This document shows, in pieces, positions 46,953-55,497 of a stretch of DNA of 59,638 nt. Every line of letters starts with the position of its first letter. Position 1 is the first letter of the stretch. Origin of the DNA: Micromonospora sp. ATCC 39149 (GTDB taxonomy: Bacteria; Actinomycetota; Actinomycetes; Mycobacteriales; Micromonosporaceae). The translations under genes and the position numbers were made by a program. The notes under the pieces are model-generated. The model did not search any database. It was given only the letters and a program-made list of their open reading frames with translations, and had not been told where the DNA came from. The stretch covers positions 3,824,375 to 3,884,012 of the forward strand of contig NZ_GG657738.1 of the NCBI RefSeq assembly GCF_000158815.1, read 5' to 3'.

Positions 46953-48502
46953 CCGAGCTCAAGTTGCCGTCGATCGACTACGCGGCGCTCGCGCCGATCC
47001 TGATCATGTTGAGTGCCGCCCTGCTGGGCGTGCTGGTCGAGGCGTTCGTGCCCCGCCGGCACCGGCATCCCGTGCAGCTCTCGCTGGGGCTGCTCTCGGT
47101 GCTCGCCGCGCTGGTGATGGTGATCTTCAACGCCGACGACCGGCTGATCACCGCCGGTGGGGCGCTCGCCGTGGACGGGCCGACGCTGTTCCTGCAGGGC
47201 GCGATCCTGGTCCTCGCCGCGATGTCGCTGCTGCTCATCGGCGAGCGCTCGGTGGAGCGGGGCGGGGCGTTCGTCGCGCACGCCGCCGTCACCGCCGAGT
47301 CGGTAGAGGACCGGCGGCAGGCCGAGGGCAGCAACGGCGCGACCGAGGTCTACCCGCTGGCCAGCTTCGCCATCGGCGGCATGCTGATCTTCGTGGCGGC
47401 GAACGACCTGCTGACCATGTTCATCGCCCTGGAGGTCTTCTCCCTGCCGCTCTACCTGCTCTGCGCGCTGGCCCGCCGCCGGCGGCTGCTGAGCCAGGAG
47501 GCGGCGATGAAGTACTTCCTGCTCGGCGCGTACGCCTCGGCGTTCTTCCTGTTCGGCGTGGCCCTGGTGTACGGCTTCACCTCCGGCATCCCGGGCCGCC
47601 CGGCCGGCGTCGACTTCGCCACCATCCACGCGGCGGTGACCGAGTCCCCGGCCAGCCAGGTGCTGCTCTTCGCCGGTATGGCGCTGCTCGCCATCGGCCT
47701 GCTGTTCAAGGCCGCCGCCGCTCCGTTCCACGTGTGGACCCCGGACGTCTACCAGGGCGCCCCGACGCCGATCACCGGCTTCATGGCGGCCTGCACGAAG
47801 GTGGCCGCGTTCGGCGCCCTGCTGCGGGTCTTCCACGTGGCGTTCTCCGGGGCGGCGTGGGACTTCACCCCGGTCCTCGGCGCGGTGGCGGTGCTGACGA
47901 TGCTGGTCGGCGCGGTGCTGGCGGTCACCCAGACCGACATCAAGCGGCTGCTGGCGTACTCGTCGATCGCCAACGCCGGGTACCTGCTGGTCGGGGTGCT
48001 CGCGCCGAGCAAGGACGGGCTCGCCGGCACGATGTTCTACCTGGCCGCGTACGGGTTCTCGGTGCTGGCCGCGTTCGCGGTGGTGACCCTGGTCCGCGAC
48101 GCGGACGGGGAGGCCACCCACCTGTCCCGCTGGGCGGGGCTGGGGAAGCGCTCGCCGTTCTTCGCGGCGATCTTCACCTTCATCCTGCTCGCCTTCGCCG
48201 GTATCCCGCTGACCAGTGGGTTCATGGGCAAGTTCGCCGTCTTCGCCCCGGCCCTGGACGCCGACCAGGCGTGGCTGGTGGTGGCCGGCGTGCTGACCAG
48301 CATGGTGCTGGCGTTCCCGTACCTGCGGGTCGTGGTCATGATGTGGCTGTCCGAGCCGGGGGAGTCCACCCCGACGGTGGCCGTGCCGGGCGGGCTGACC
48401 TCGGCGGCCCTCATGATCGGCGTGCTGGCCACGCTGGTCTTGGGCGTCGTGCCGGGCCCGCTGCTCGACCTCGCCAACGGCGCCGCCGAATTCGTCCGAT
48501 GA
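46949..48502 (+). CDS. nuoN: NADH-quinone oxidoreductase subunit N
   Basis: This 517-residue proton-pumping subunit is the last nuo gene, with about 14 helices. It has FIALEVFSLPLYLLCALARRR with the conserved Glu, and LLFKAAAAPFHVWTPDVYQGAPTPITGFMAACTKVA with the Lys of the proton path. GTG 46949 is preceded by GAAAGGCGG. The TGA at 48500-48502 overlaps an ATG (48499) opening a 34-codon frame that contains a strong hairpin. Confidence 0.96.
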   Translation: MTELKLPSIDYAALAPILIMLSAALLGVLVEAFVPRRHRHPVQLSLGLLSVLAALVMVIFNADDRLITAGGALAVDGPTLFLQGAILVLAAMSLLLIGERSVERGGAFVAHAAVTAESVEDRRQAEGSNGATEVYPLASFAIGGMLIFVAANDLLTMFIALEVFSLPLYLLCALARRRRLLSQEAAMKYFLLGAYASAFFLFGVALVYGFTSGIPGRPAGVDFATIHAAVTESPASQVLLFAGMALLAIGLLFKAAAAPFHVWTPDVYQGAPTPITGFMAACTKVAAFGALLRVFHVAFSGAAWDFTPVLGAVAVLTMLVGAVLAVTQTDIKRLLAYSSIANAGYLLVGVLAPSKDGLAGTMFYLAAYGFSVLAAFAVVTLVRDADGEATHLSRWAGLGKRSPFFAAIFTFILLAFAGIPLTSGFMGKFAVFAPALDADQAWLVVAGVLTSMVLAFPYLRVVVMMWLSEPGESTPTVAVPGGLTSAALMIGVLATLVLGVVPGPLLDLANGAAEFVR

Positions 48503-48603
48503 CCGACGTTTCCCCGCGACGGGGCCGGTACGCGACAGCGGGCCGGCCCCGTCGCCGCGTCCCCCGCCCGGAGCAGGTCGAACGGGTGTGGCATGGTGGA
48601 TAG
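48499..48603 (+). other. nuoN-downstream junction: 34-codon frame containing a 13-bp hairpin
   Basis: ATG 48499 overlaps the nuoN stop (ATGA) and a frame of 34 Arg-rich codons runs to TAG 48601-48603, past the next gene's ATG (48593). Inside it, GCGACGGGGCCGG (48516-48528) pairs perfectly with CCGGCCCCGTCGC (48543-48555) across a 14-base loop, a likely terminator or attenuator at the end of nuo. Coding and terminator readings compete; the hairpin is the firmer one. Confidence 0.5.
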
Positions 48604-49675
48604 CGTGGTGAATCCGGCTGGCGAGCGTTCAGGTGCCACCGGCTCCGCTCGGCGGGGTCGGGAGAGCACGGGTCAGTTCAGCGCGCTCGGCCTCCACTTG
48701 GCCGATCCGCGCGTCGAGGCGTCCGTGCTGGGCGTGCTGGAGTCCGTCGAGGCGGAGCTGCGGGCCAGCGTGGCCAGCGCCGACCCGCTGGTGACCGAGG
48801 CCGCCCGGCACCTCGTGGAGGCCGGCGGGAAGCGGTTCCGCCCGCTGCTGGTCGCGCTGGGCGCCCAGTTCGGCGATCCGACCGACCCGCAGGTCGTCTC
48901 CGCCGCCGTGGTGATGGAGCTCACCCACCTGGCGACGCTCTACCACGACGACGTGATGGACGAGGCCGCCGTGCGGCGCGGCGCGCCGAGCGCCAACTCC
49001 CGCTGGACCAACTCGGTGGCGATCCTGGTCGGCGACTACCTCTTCGCCCGCGCCGCGGACATCTCGGCGGACCTGGGGCCGGAGGCGGTGCGGTTGCAGG
49101 CGCGTACGTTCGCCCGGCTGGTGCACGGCCAGATCGCCGAGACGGTCGGTCCCCGAAACGGGCAGGACCCGGTCTCCCACTACCTGCACGTCATCGCCGA
49201 GAAGACCGGCTCGCTGATCGCCACCTCGGCCCGCTTCGGCGGCCTGTTCGCCGGGGCCTCCGCCACGCACACCGAGGCCCTGGCGGGGTACGGCGAGACG
49301 ATCGGCGTCGCCTTCCAGCTCTCCGACGATCTGCTCGACATCGCCAGCGAGTCGGTGCAGTCGGGCAAGACCCCCGGCACGGACCTGCGCGAGGGCGTGC
49401 CGACCCTGCCGGTGCTCTACGCGCTCGCCTCGGACGACGCCGACGCCGCCTCGGTGCGGCTGCGGGAGATCCTGGCCACCGGCCCGCTCGTCGACGACGC
49501 CCTGCACGCCGAGGCCCTGGGCCTGCTCCGCGAGTCCCCGGCGCTCAAGCGTGCCCGGGAGACTGTCCGCAGCTACGCGGAGGACGCCCGGGAGCGGCTG
49601 GCCACGCTTCCGGACAATCCGTCCCGCCGCGCCCTGGAATCCCTCTGCGACTACATCGCCGACCGCACCAGCTGA
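48593..49675 (+). CDS. Long-chain all-trans polyprenyl diphosphate synthase
   Basis: This 360-residue prenyltransferase makes the isoprenoid tail of menaquinone by adding IPP units. The first Asp-rich motif is D119-D-V-M-D123 (YHDDVMDE) and the second is D245-D-L-L-D249 (QLSDDLLDI); GGKRFRP binds IPP. The small residues before the first motif (THLATLYH) allow long products, but the exact chain length is not readable. The start is uncertain: ATG 48593, GTG 48605 or GTG 48608, none with a close ribosome site. It follows nuoN by 90 bases and fits the quinone theme (heptaprenyl, octaprenyl or nonaprenyl type). Confidence 0.9.
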   Translation: MVDSVVNPAGERSGATGSARRGRESTGQFSALGLHLADPRVEASVLGVLESVEAELRASVASADPLVTEAARHLVEAGGKRFRPLLVALGAQFGDPTDPQVVSAAVVMELTHLATLYHDDVMDEAAVRRGAPSANSRWTNSVAILVGDYLFARAADISADLGPEAVRLQARTFARLVHGQIAETVGPRNGQDPVSHYLHVIAEKTGSLIATSARFGGLFAGASATHTEALAGYGETIGVAFQLSDDLLDIASESVQSGKTPGTDLREGVPTLPVLYALASDDADAASVRLREILATGPLVDDALHAEALGLLRESPALKRARETVRSYAEDARERLATLPDNPSRRALESLCDYIADRTS

Positions 49676-50022
49676 CCCCCGCCCCACCCGGCCCGCTTGA
49701 GCTGGTCAACGGGTCGCGTCTGCGTGGGCCCCGATCCCGACACACCCCTTGACTACGAAGGTGGATGCGGGAGGGTGGGGTGAGAGGCGGCGGGTGGCGG
49801 TGGGCATGAGGCCCGCTGAGAGGAGCATCGGGCGGCGGCGTGGGGCGCGGAGGGCTGGCGGCGCGTCGTGGTCCCGCGACCTACGCGAGCCCGCCTCGGA
49901 CAACTGACCGTGTCGCTTGAGGCACTGACCGTCTAAGATGATCTGGCACCGTCGACCCCAACAGGCATTTCGCCGAACGCCTGGATTTCATATGGTGTAA
50001 GTCCCCGGCGGCGGAGGTGGTT
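49676..50022. promoter_or_regulatory. Intergenic region upstream of the IclR gene with repeats
   Basis: About 350 bases without a convincing gene. ACTGACCGT occurs twice, 23 bases apart (within 49907-49932). TAAGAT (49934-49939) is a possible -10 box. CAGGCATTTCG (49962-49972) and CGAACGCCTG (49974-49983) form an imperfect palindrome, the size of an IclR operator. GGAGG at 50013-50017 is the ribosome site. The first half (49690-49870) is G-rich and featureless. Confidence 0.4.
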
Positions 50023-50802
50023 GTGCGCGACCCCTTGGCGGAACCTTCGGATCTCATCCGAAGTGTGTCCCGCGCGCTACGCGTGCTCGAATCGGTCGGT
50101 CGCGCCCCGAAGGGGCTGACCGTCAAGCAGATCGCGCGGCGCTGTGAGCTGACCGTGGCCACCACGTACCATCTGGTGCGCACGCTGGCGTACGAGGGCT
50201 ACGTGATCCGTCGGGAGGACGGCACGTACATCGTGGGGTTGGAGATCGCCGACCGTTACCGCGAACTCGTCACCGCGTTCCGCGGGCCGGCAGCCGTCGG
50301 CGACTGCCTGCGCCGCGCCGCCCTGGACACCGGCTACAGCCACTACCTGGGGCGCTTCGTGGGCGGACAGGTGGCTGTCACCGCCGTGGCGGAGGGGCAC
50401 CGCTCCCCGTACCTGGAGGACCTGGTCCCCGGCTTCGACGAGGGGGCGCACGCTACCGCGCTCGGCAAGGCCCTACTGGCCACCCTCACCGCCGAGCAGC
50501 GCTTCCGCTACCTGCGGGAGTACGGCATGCGCCCGTTCACCAACGCCACCCTCACCAGCCCCGAGGCGTTCGAGGCGGACCTGGCGGCCGGCGACCGCCG
50601 GGGGATGCAGCTCGAACTGGGGCAGTTCCGGCAGGGCGTGGCGTGCGCCGCCGTGCTGGTCGTCCCCGACAAGGACATGGAACGGCGGATGGTGTTGGCC
50701 TGCGCGCTGCCGGCCAGCGAGATGATGACCTCCGCCCGGGTGGTCCGGGCCAAGCTGCTGACCGTCGCACGCGCCGTCGCCGACGCCGTCGCCGAGACCT
50801 GA
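50023..50802 (+). CDS. IclR-family transcriptional regulator
   Basis: This 259-residue regulator has an N-terminal winged helix (about 10-75: RALRVLESVGRAPKGLTVKQIARRCELTVATTYHLVRTL) and a C-terminal effector domain of GAF-like fold (about 85-255, including GAHATALGKALLA). GTG 50023 has GGAGG with a 5-base spacer; the in-frame GTG at 50017 overlaps that site. No catabolic gene adjoins it, so the target and ligand are unknown; the nearby palindrome suggests autoregulation. It is convergent with phoX. Confidence 0.88.
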   Translation: MRDPLAEPSDLIRSVSRALRVLESVGRAPKGLTVKQIARRCELTVATTYHLVRTLAYEGYVIRREDGTYIVGLEIADRYRELVTAFRGPAAVGDCLRRAALDTGYSHYLGRFVGGQVAVTAVAEGHRSPYLEDLVPGFDEGAHATALGKALLATLTAEQRFRYLREYGMRPFTNATLTSPEAFEADLAAGDRRGMQLELGQFRQGVACAAVLVVPDKDMERRMVLACALPASEMMTSARVVRAKLLTVARAVADAVAET

Positions 50803-50811
50803 GACGGGGAC

Positions 50812-50840
50812 GGGCCCCCTCCCTGGTGGGGAGGAGGCCC
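50812..50840. terminator. Bidirectional terminator between IclR gene and phoX
   Basis: GGGCCCCCTCCC (50812-50823), loop TGGT, and GGGGAGGAGGCCC (50828-50840) form a 12-bp stem with one mismatch, midway between convergent stop codons. Position and stability fit a shared terminator. Confidence 0.65.
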
Positions 50841-50859
50841 GCCGCGACGCCCAGCGGAA

Positions 50860-52986
50860 TCAGCTGCCGATCGGGCCGCCGTCCAGCCGCCAGGTGACGA
50901 CCACGCCGGGCTTGGCGTGGTCACCGTCCGGCCAGGTCGAGGCCGGGTTCTCCACGGTCGCCCCGGTGAGCTCACCCGGGTGCTGCACCGCCACGAACAC
51001 CGACCGGTTGTCGTCGGTGATGAACGGGCCGCAGGCCTCTGCGCCCAGCGGCACCGTGAGGAACTGCTTGAGGTGCCCCCGCTCCGGGCCCTCCACTGCG
51101 GTGGCGAACAGGCCGTCGTTGCTGCCCAGCGCGTTGCCGTCGGTGGAGATCCAGAGATTGCCGGTGGCGTCGAAGGCGACGTTGTCCGGGCAGGAGATCG
51201 GGGAAACCTTCGTTCGGTCGTACCCGGCGAAGTGGGTCGAGGGGTCGGTCGGGTCGCCGCAGACGATCGGCAGCGACCAGGCGAACGTCTCGGCGGCGTT
51301 GTTGTTGCCGTCCTCGACCAACTCCAGGATCTGGCCGTGCTTGTTGAGGTTGCGCGGGTTGGCCTCGTCGGCCGGGGCCTTGCCCGCCTTGCCGCGGTCG
51401 GTGTTGTTGGTCAGCGCCAGGTACACCTTGCCGGTCAGCCGGCTCGGCTCGACGTCCTCCGGGCGGTCCATCTTGGTCGCACCGACCTTGTCGCCGGCCA
51501 GCCGGGTGAAGGTGAGCACGTCCGCGGCGGTCATTCCGTCGACGTACGAGCGGTTGCCGCTGACCAGCTTGATCCAGCGGCCCCGGCCGTTGAACGCCCC
51601 GTCGGCGGGAAGCTTGCCCGAGCCGTCGATCTCGGCGGCCGAGTTGCCCTCGAGCTGCGCCACGTACAGGGTGCCGGACTCCAGCAGGGTCAGGTTGTGC
51701 TTGCGGGCCACCCACGAGTCGCCGGCCATGAACTTCTTGTCGGAGACGAACTTGTACAGGTAGTCGAACCGCTCGTCGTCGCCCATGTACGCCACCACGT
51801 GGCCGCTGCGGGCGACGATGACGTTCGCGCCCTCGTGCTTGAACCGGCCCAGGGCGGTGTGCTTGCGCGGCCGGCTCTCCGGGTCGAACGGGTCGATCTC
51901 GACGACCCACCCGAAGCGGTTCGCCTCGTTCGGGTGCTTCGCCAGGTCGAAGCGCTCGTCGGCGCGGTCCCACTTGCGGTTGCCGTTCGGGTACCGTTCG
52001 GTGATGTTGATGCCGTAGCGGGCCAGCTTCGGCTTCAGCTCCTCCGGCGCGGCGTCACCGCCGACGAAGTACTGGTTGAAGTTCTCCTCGCCGGAGAGCA
52101 CGGTGCCCCACGGGGTGACGCCGCCCGCGCAGTTGTTCAGCGTGCCGACCACCGTCCGGCCCTTCGGGTCGGCGGCGGTACGCAGCGACGCCGAGCCGGC
52201 GGCCGGGCCGGTCAGCTCGAACTTCGTGGCCAGCGCGGTGACCCGCCGGTTGTACGGCCGCCGGCCGCCTTCCACGGGCCGCCACTGCCCGGTGCCGTCG
52301 ACCCGCTCCAACTCGACCACGGACATGCCGTGCGCCGCCATGGCCACCTTCACCTGCTCGACGGTGAGCGCGTCCAGGCTGGTGAAGCCGGGGAACATCA
52401 GGTCCTCGTTGGTGTACTCGTGGTTGACCACGAGCAGCGCCCGGCGGCCCCGCTTGTCCAGCGGCAGCACGCCGACGAAGTCGTTGTTGTAGCCGAACTG
52501 CTTGGCCTGCTTCGCGGCGGTCTGTGCGTGCAGGTCGAACTCCGGTGCACCCGGCACCACCGGGTCGCCCCAGCGGATCACGACGGAGTGGTCGTACCCG
52601 TTGGGCACGACCAGCGCGTCGAGCTTGTTCGGCGGGATCGGCCGGAAGGTCAGCGCGCCGCTGCCCACGCCGCCCGCCGGGCGGCCGAACCCGGCTGCCT
52701 CCGGCACGACCGGGTTGGCCGGCGCGGCGGACGCGGCACCCGCGCCGGCCAGCGCCCCGACGGTCGCGCCGCCGAAGCCGAGTACGAGCGCACCGACCGC
52801 GCCGGCCCGGACCACGCCGCGCCGGGACACCTCGGCGTTCACGATCTCGCCGAGGTACGGGTTGTCGGAGGTGTTGGGCACCGGGTGGTCGCAGGCGTTG
52901 CCGCACCGGTAGAGACAGGTCATGGCGTCACGGCTGCCGTGGCGGGTGGCGCCCAGCAGGGGGAGCAGCCGGGGACGGTCGCTCAT
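50860..52986 (-). CDS. phoX: PhoX-family alkaline phosphatase, Tat-exported
   Basis: This 708-residue protein is a calcium/iron-dependent phosphomonoesterase of the PhoX (DUF839) family, releasing phosphate from organic esters outside the cell. A long n-region precedes the twin-arginine motif SRRGVVRAG (about residue 54) and hydrophobic core ending ASAAPA. Family stretches include NHEYTNEDLMFPG, NNCAGGVTPWGTVLSGEENFNQYF and YMGDDERFDYLYKFVSD. The ATG at 52986 has GGAGG, which can pair with CCTCC just downstream. A two-unit Pho box lies at 53085-53106, so PhoP activation under phosphate starvation is likely. Confidence 0.92.
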   Translation of the reverse strand: MSDRPRLLPLLGATRHGSRDAMTCLYRCGNACDHPVPNTSDNPYLGEIVNAEVSRRGVVRAGAVGALVLGFGGATVGALAGAGAASAAPANPVVPEAAGFGRPAGGVGSGALTFRPIPPNKLDALVVPNGYDHSVVIRWGDPVVPGAPEFDLHAQTAAKQAKQFGYNNDFVGVLPLDKRGRRALLVVNHEYTNEDLMFPGFTSLDALTVEQVKVAMAAHGMSVVELERVDGTGQWRPVEGGRRPYNRRVTALATKFELTGPAAGSASLRTAADPKGRTVVGTLNNCAGGVTPWGTVLSGEENFNQYFVGGDAAPEELKPKLARYGINITERYPNGNRKWDRADERFDLAKHPNEANRFGWVVEIDPFDPESRPRKHTALGRFKHEGANVIVARSGHVVAYMGDDERFDYLYKFVSDKKFMAGDSWVARKHNLTLLESGTLYVAQLEGNSAAEIDGSGKLPADGAFNGRGRWIKLVSGNRSYVDGMTAADVLTFTRLAGDKVGATKMDRPEDVEPSRLTGKVYLALTNNTDRGKAGKAPADEANPRNLNKHGQILELVEDGNNNAAETFAWSLPIVCGDPTDPSTHFAGYDRTKVSPISCPDNVAFDATGNLWISTDGNALGSNDGLFATAVEGPERGHLKQFLTVPLGAEACGPFITDDNRSVFVAVQHPGELTGATVENPASTWPDGDHAKPGVVVTWRLDGGPIGS

Positions 52987-53084
52987 CGGGAGGTGCCTCC
53001 AAGGAAGTCGGTGCACGCCGGGGTCAGCCCTCCGACGTGCGTACCCGGCGGACGCTAGGAGGGCGTGGTGAGCGCGGGTCGGCC

Positions 53085-53106
53085 CGAACATGAACCGGAT
53101 GTGAAC
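53085..53106 (-). promoter_or_regulatory. Pho box (two 11-bp direct repeats) upstream of phoX
   Basis: Read on the minus strand, GTTCACATCCG and GTTCATGTTCG stand head to tail with exact 11-base spacing, matching the GTTCA-type PhoP direct-repeat units known from Streptomyces. A TAGCGT (53057-53052) lies 27 bases further on as a possible -10 box. The site is about 100 bases before the phoX ATG and 57 bases before the divergent sigma gene. Confidence 0.75.
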
Positions 53107-53162
53107 ACCTGCGCCGGCAGTTCCCCGCCGACCTGCGCCTGACCTCCCCGCCGACCTGCGGG

Positions 53163-53780
53163 ATGAACCGATCGGAGTCACCGCACGTACTGTCGGGCGA
53201 ACGCATCGCTGGACGCGTTCGACAGCGGGAGCCGCTGGACTCCGGCGACAGCGAGGAGGTCGTCATCAGCGACCACGACGCCCAACTGCTGCGCGCGCTG
53301 CACGACGAGCATGCCGACGCGCTGTACGCGCACGCCCTGCGGCTGGTCAACGGCGATCGGACCCGGGCCGAGGACCTGGTGCAGGAGACGCTGCTGCGGG
53401 CCTGGCGGCACCCGGAGTCGCTCGACCCGACGCGCGGGTCGGTGCGGGCGTGGCTGTTCACCACCGCCCGGAACCTGGCCATCGACGCGTGGCGGCGACG
53501 CTCCACTCGGGTCGGCGAGATCTACACCGACGAGCTGCCGGAACCCCCGGATACGGTCGACGAGGCCGAGCGCGCGGTGGAGGCGTGGACGGTCGCCGAG
53601 GCGCTGAACCGGCTCAGCCCCACCCACCGGGAGGTGCTGATCGAGTGCTTCTACCAGGGGCGTTCGGTGGCGGAGGCGGCGTCCCGGCTGGGCGTACCGC
53701 CCGGCACGGTGAAGTCCCGCACCCACTACGCGCTGCGCTCGCTGCGGCTGGCGCTTGCCGAGATGGGGGTGACGGGGTGA
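53163..53780 (+). CDS. ECF-type RNA polymerase sigma factor
   Basis: This 205-residue sigma factor has region 2 (about 40-105: ALYAHALRLVNGDRTRAEDLVQETLLRAWRHPE and VRAWLFTTARNLAIDAWRRR) and region 4 (about 140-195: LNRLSPTHREVLIECFYQGRSVAEAASRLGVPPGTVKSRTHYALRSL). There is no region 3, as expected for an ECF factor. The first 35 residues are polar and may be a later-start artefact; other starts are possible. The anti-sigma factor follows with a 4-base overlap (GTGA), so the two are co-translated. Target promoters are unknown. Confidence 0.92.
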   Translation: MNRSESPHVLSGERIAGRVRQREPLDSGDSEEVVISDHDAQLLRALHDEHADALYAHALRLVNGDRTRAEDLVQETLLRAWRHPESLDPTRGSVRAWLFTTARNLAIDAWRRRSTRVGEIYTDELPEPPDTVDEAERAVEAWTVAEALNRLSPTHREVLIECFYQGRSVAEAASRLGVPPGTVKSRTHYALRSLRLALAEMGVTG

Positions 53781-54476
53781 GCCGTTGCGAGTTCGCGCAC
53801 GACGACGGTGCGTACGTGCTGGGCGCGCTCGCCCCCGCCGACCGGGCCGCCTACGAGCGGCACCTCGCCGGCTGCGCGTCCTGCCGGGACGCGGTGGCCG
53901 AGATCGCCGTGCTTCCCGGGCTGCTCGGCCGGCTCGACCCGGCGGGGCTGGAGCAGTTCCTGGAGCCGCCGGCCGAGATCTCCCGGGTGCCCGCGCTGCT
54001 CGACGCCGCCCGTCGCCACCGTCGCCGCGAGCGGTCGGCCGCCCGCCGCCGGTACGCCCTGACCGCGCTGGCCGCCGCCGTACTGGCGCTGCTCGCCGGG
54101 TTCGGCACGGCCACCCTCCGGCCGGCCGTCGAGGTCACCCCGACGCCCACCCCGCAGGTCGCGCTGGCGTCCATGCGGCCGGTAGCCGGCACGGTGCCGG
54201 TGCACGCCGAGGTGGGGCTGACCGGCACGCCGTGGGGCACCGAGGTCACCATGCGCTGCGGGTACGACCGGCGGGCCGGGCACCGCGAGGCGTACACCTT
54301 CCGGCTGGTGGCGCACGGCCCGGACGGCGCGACGGAGCAGATCGGCTCCTGGCTGGCCGCCCCCGGCGACGAGCTGCGCCTGAACGCCACCACCCACTTC
54401 ACCGACGGCGAACTGGTCCGCCTGGAGCTTCTCCGCGCCGACGGCACCCCCGGTCCTCGCCTACGACGCCCGCTAA
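53777..54476 (+). pseudogene. Zinc-finger anti-sigma factor, frame broken near the 3' end
   Basis: From GTG 53777 the protein opens with a ZAS/zf-HC2 domain (HLAGCASC, residues about 29-36, with an earlier Cys and His). It then has a basic stretch, one membrane helix (about 92-110) and an extracytoplasmic beta domain ending VRLELLRADGT. At the CCCCC run 54447-54451 the frame as read shifts and runs on for 150 codons to 54928 through an inverted repeat and antisense to rarD. Removing one C gives PVLAYDAR and a TAA at 54474-54476, a natural end. The break affects only the last eight residues, so the protein may still work. Confidence 0.8.
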
Positions 54477-54537
54477 CCCCTCACCCCTCGACCACCCCCA
54501 CCCCACCCCCCCGCCCCCACCCCACCCCCGCTCTCCG

Positions 54538-54607
54538 CGATCTTGCACTTGCGGCCCTGGTGAACCGGGATCAATGCCGCGAAACAGGGGCCACAACTGC
54601 AAGATCG
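54538..54607. repeat. Long inverted repeat with CGATCTTGCA termini
   Basis: CGATCTTGCACTTGCGGCC (arm 54538-54559) pairs with a right arm 54585-54607 whose complement is CGATCTTGCAGTTGTGGCC, leaving a 25-base loop. A C-rich flank on the left and a G-rich flank on the right can extend the pairing. It lies between the convergent anti-sigma and rarD genes and can act as a bidirectional terminator. The rarD TGA (54571-54573) is in its loop. Confidence 0.8.
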
Positions 54608-55497
54608 GCGGGGGGTCGGGGGTGGGGAGGCGGGTGGCGGAGGGCGTCGGTGGTGAAGGCCAGCAGGGCCAGCCAGACCAGGGCGAAGCCGGCGAGCCGG
54701 GCCGGGGGCATCGGCTCGTGGAAGATCAGCACCCCGCAGCCGAGCTGGAGGATCGGGGCGAGGTACTGGAGCATGCCCAGCGCGGTCAGTGGCAGCCGGT
54801 TCGCCGCGCCGGCAAAGAGCAGCAGCGGGATCGCGGTGGCCGCGCCGGCCAGCACCAGCAGCGCGGTGTGCCCGGCCGAGACGTGGCCGAACGTCAGGCC
54901 GCCGGTGGCGCCGAGCCAGCCGAGGTAACCGAGGGCGGGCAGGGCCAGTGCCGCGGACTCCGCGAACAGCCCCTCCGCCGGCGGCAGCCCGAGCCGCTTC
55001 TTGACCAGCCCGTACCCGGCGAAGCTGACGGCCAGGGCGAGCGCGAGCCAGGGCAGCCGGCCGTAGTCGACGGCGAGCACGGCCACCGCCGCCGTGCCGA
55101 TGCCCAGCGCCACCCACTGCCCGCGGCGCAGCCGCTCCCGCAGCACGGTCACCCCGAGCAGCACCGACACCAGCGGGGTGATGAAGTAGCCGAGGGCCGT
55201 CTCCACCACCCGCTCCGAGTTCACGCCGTAGATGTAGGTGCCCCAATTGACCGCGATCAGCGCGGCGGCCACGGCGATACCGGCCAGCGCCCGGGGCCGG
55301 CGTGCCAGCGTACGTAGGAAGCCGACGTTGCGCAGCGCGGCGAGCAGTAGCGCCACGAACAGCACCGACCAGACGATCCGGTGCGCCAGGATCTCCAGGG
55401 GGCCGGTCGGCCTGAGCAACCTGAGGTAGAGCGGGAAGAACCCCCAGAGCAGGTACGCGCCGATGCCGTAGAGATATCCGAGCCGGAGCGGGGTCAC
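54571..55497 (-). CDS. rarD: RarD/EamA-family transporter
   Basis: This 308-residue membrane protein has ten predicted helices in two EamA repeats. The start GYLYGIGAYLLWGFFPLYLRLL and ELLAHRIVWS-like EILAHRIVWSVLF are typical of RarD (chloramphenicol-sensitive protein). YFITPLVSVLLG and PILQLGCGVLIFHEPMPP are the repeat-end marks. GTG 55497 overlaps the upstream GNAT stop (GTGA). Its last 20 residues and stop are encoded within the inverted repeat at 54538-54607, so the C-terminus may be longer than in relatives. The substrate is unknown. Confidence 0.9.
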   Translation of the reverse strand: MTPLRLGYLYGIGAYLLWGFFPLYLRLLRPTGPLEILAHRIVWSVLFVALLLAALRNVGFLRTLARRPRALAGIAVAAALIAVNWGTYIYGVNSERVVETALGYFITPLVSVLLGVTVLRERLRRGQWVALGIGTAAVAVLAVDYGRLPWLALALAVSFAGYGLVKKRLGLPPAEGLFAESAALALPALGYLGWLGATGGLTFGHVSAGHTALLVLAGAATAIPLLLFAGAANRLPLTALGMLQYLAPILQLGCGVLIFHEPMPPARLAGFALVWLALLAFTTDALRHPPPHPRPPADLAVVAPVSRH

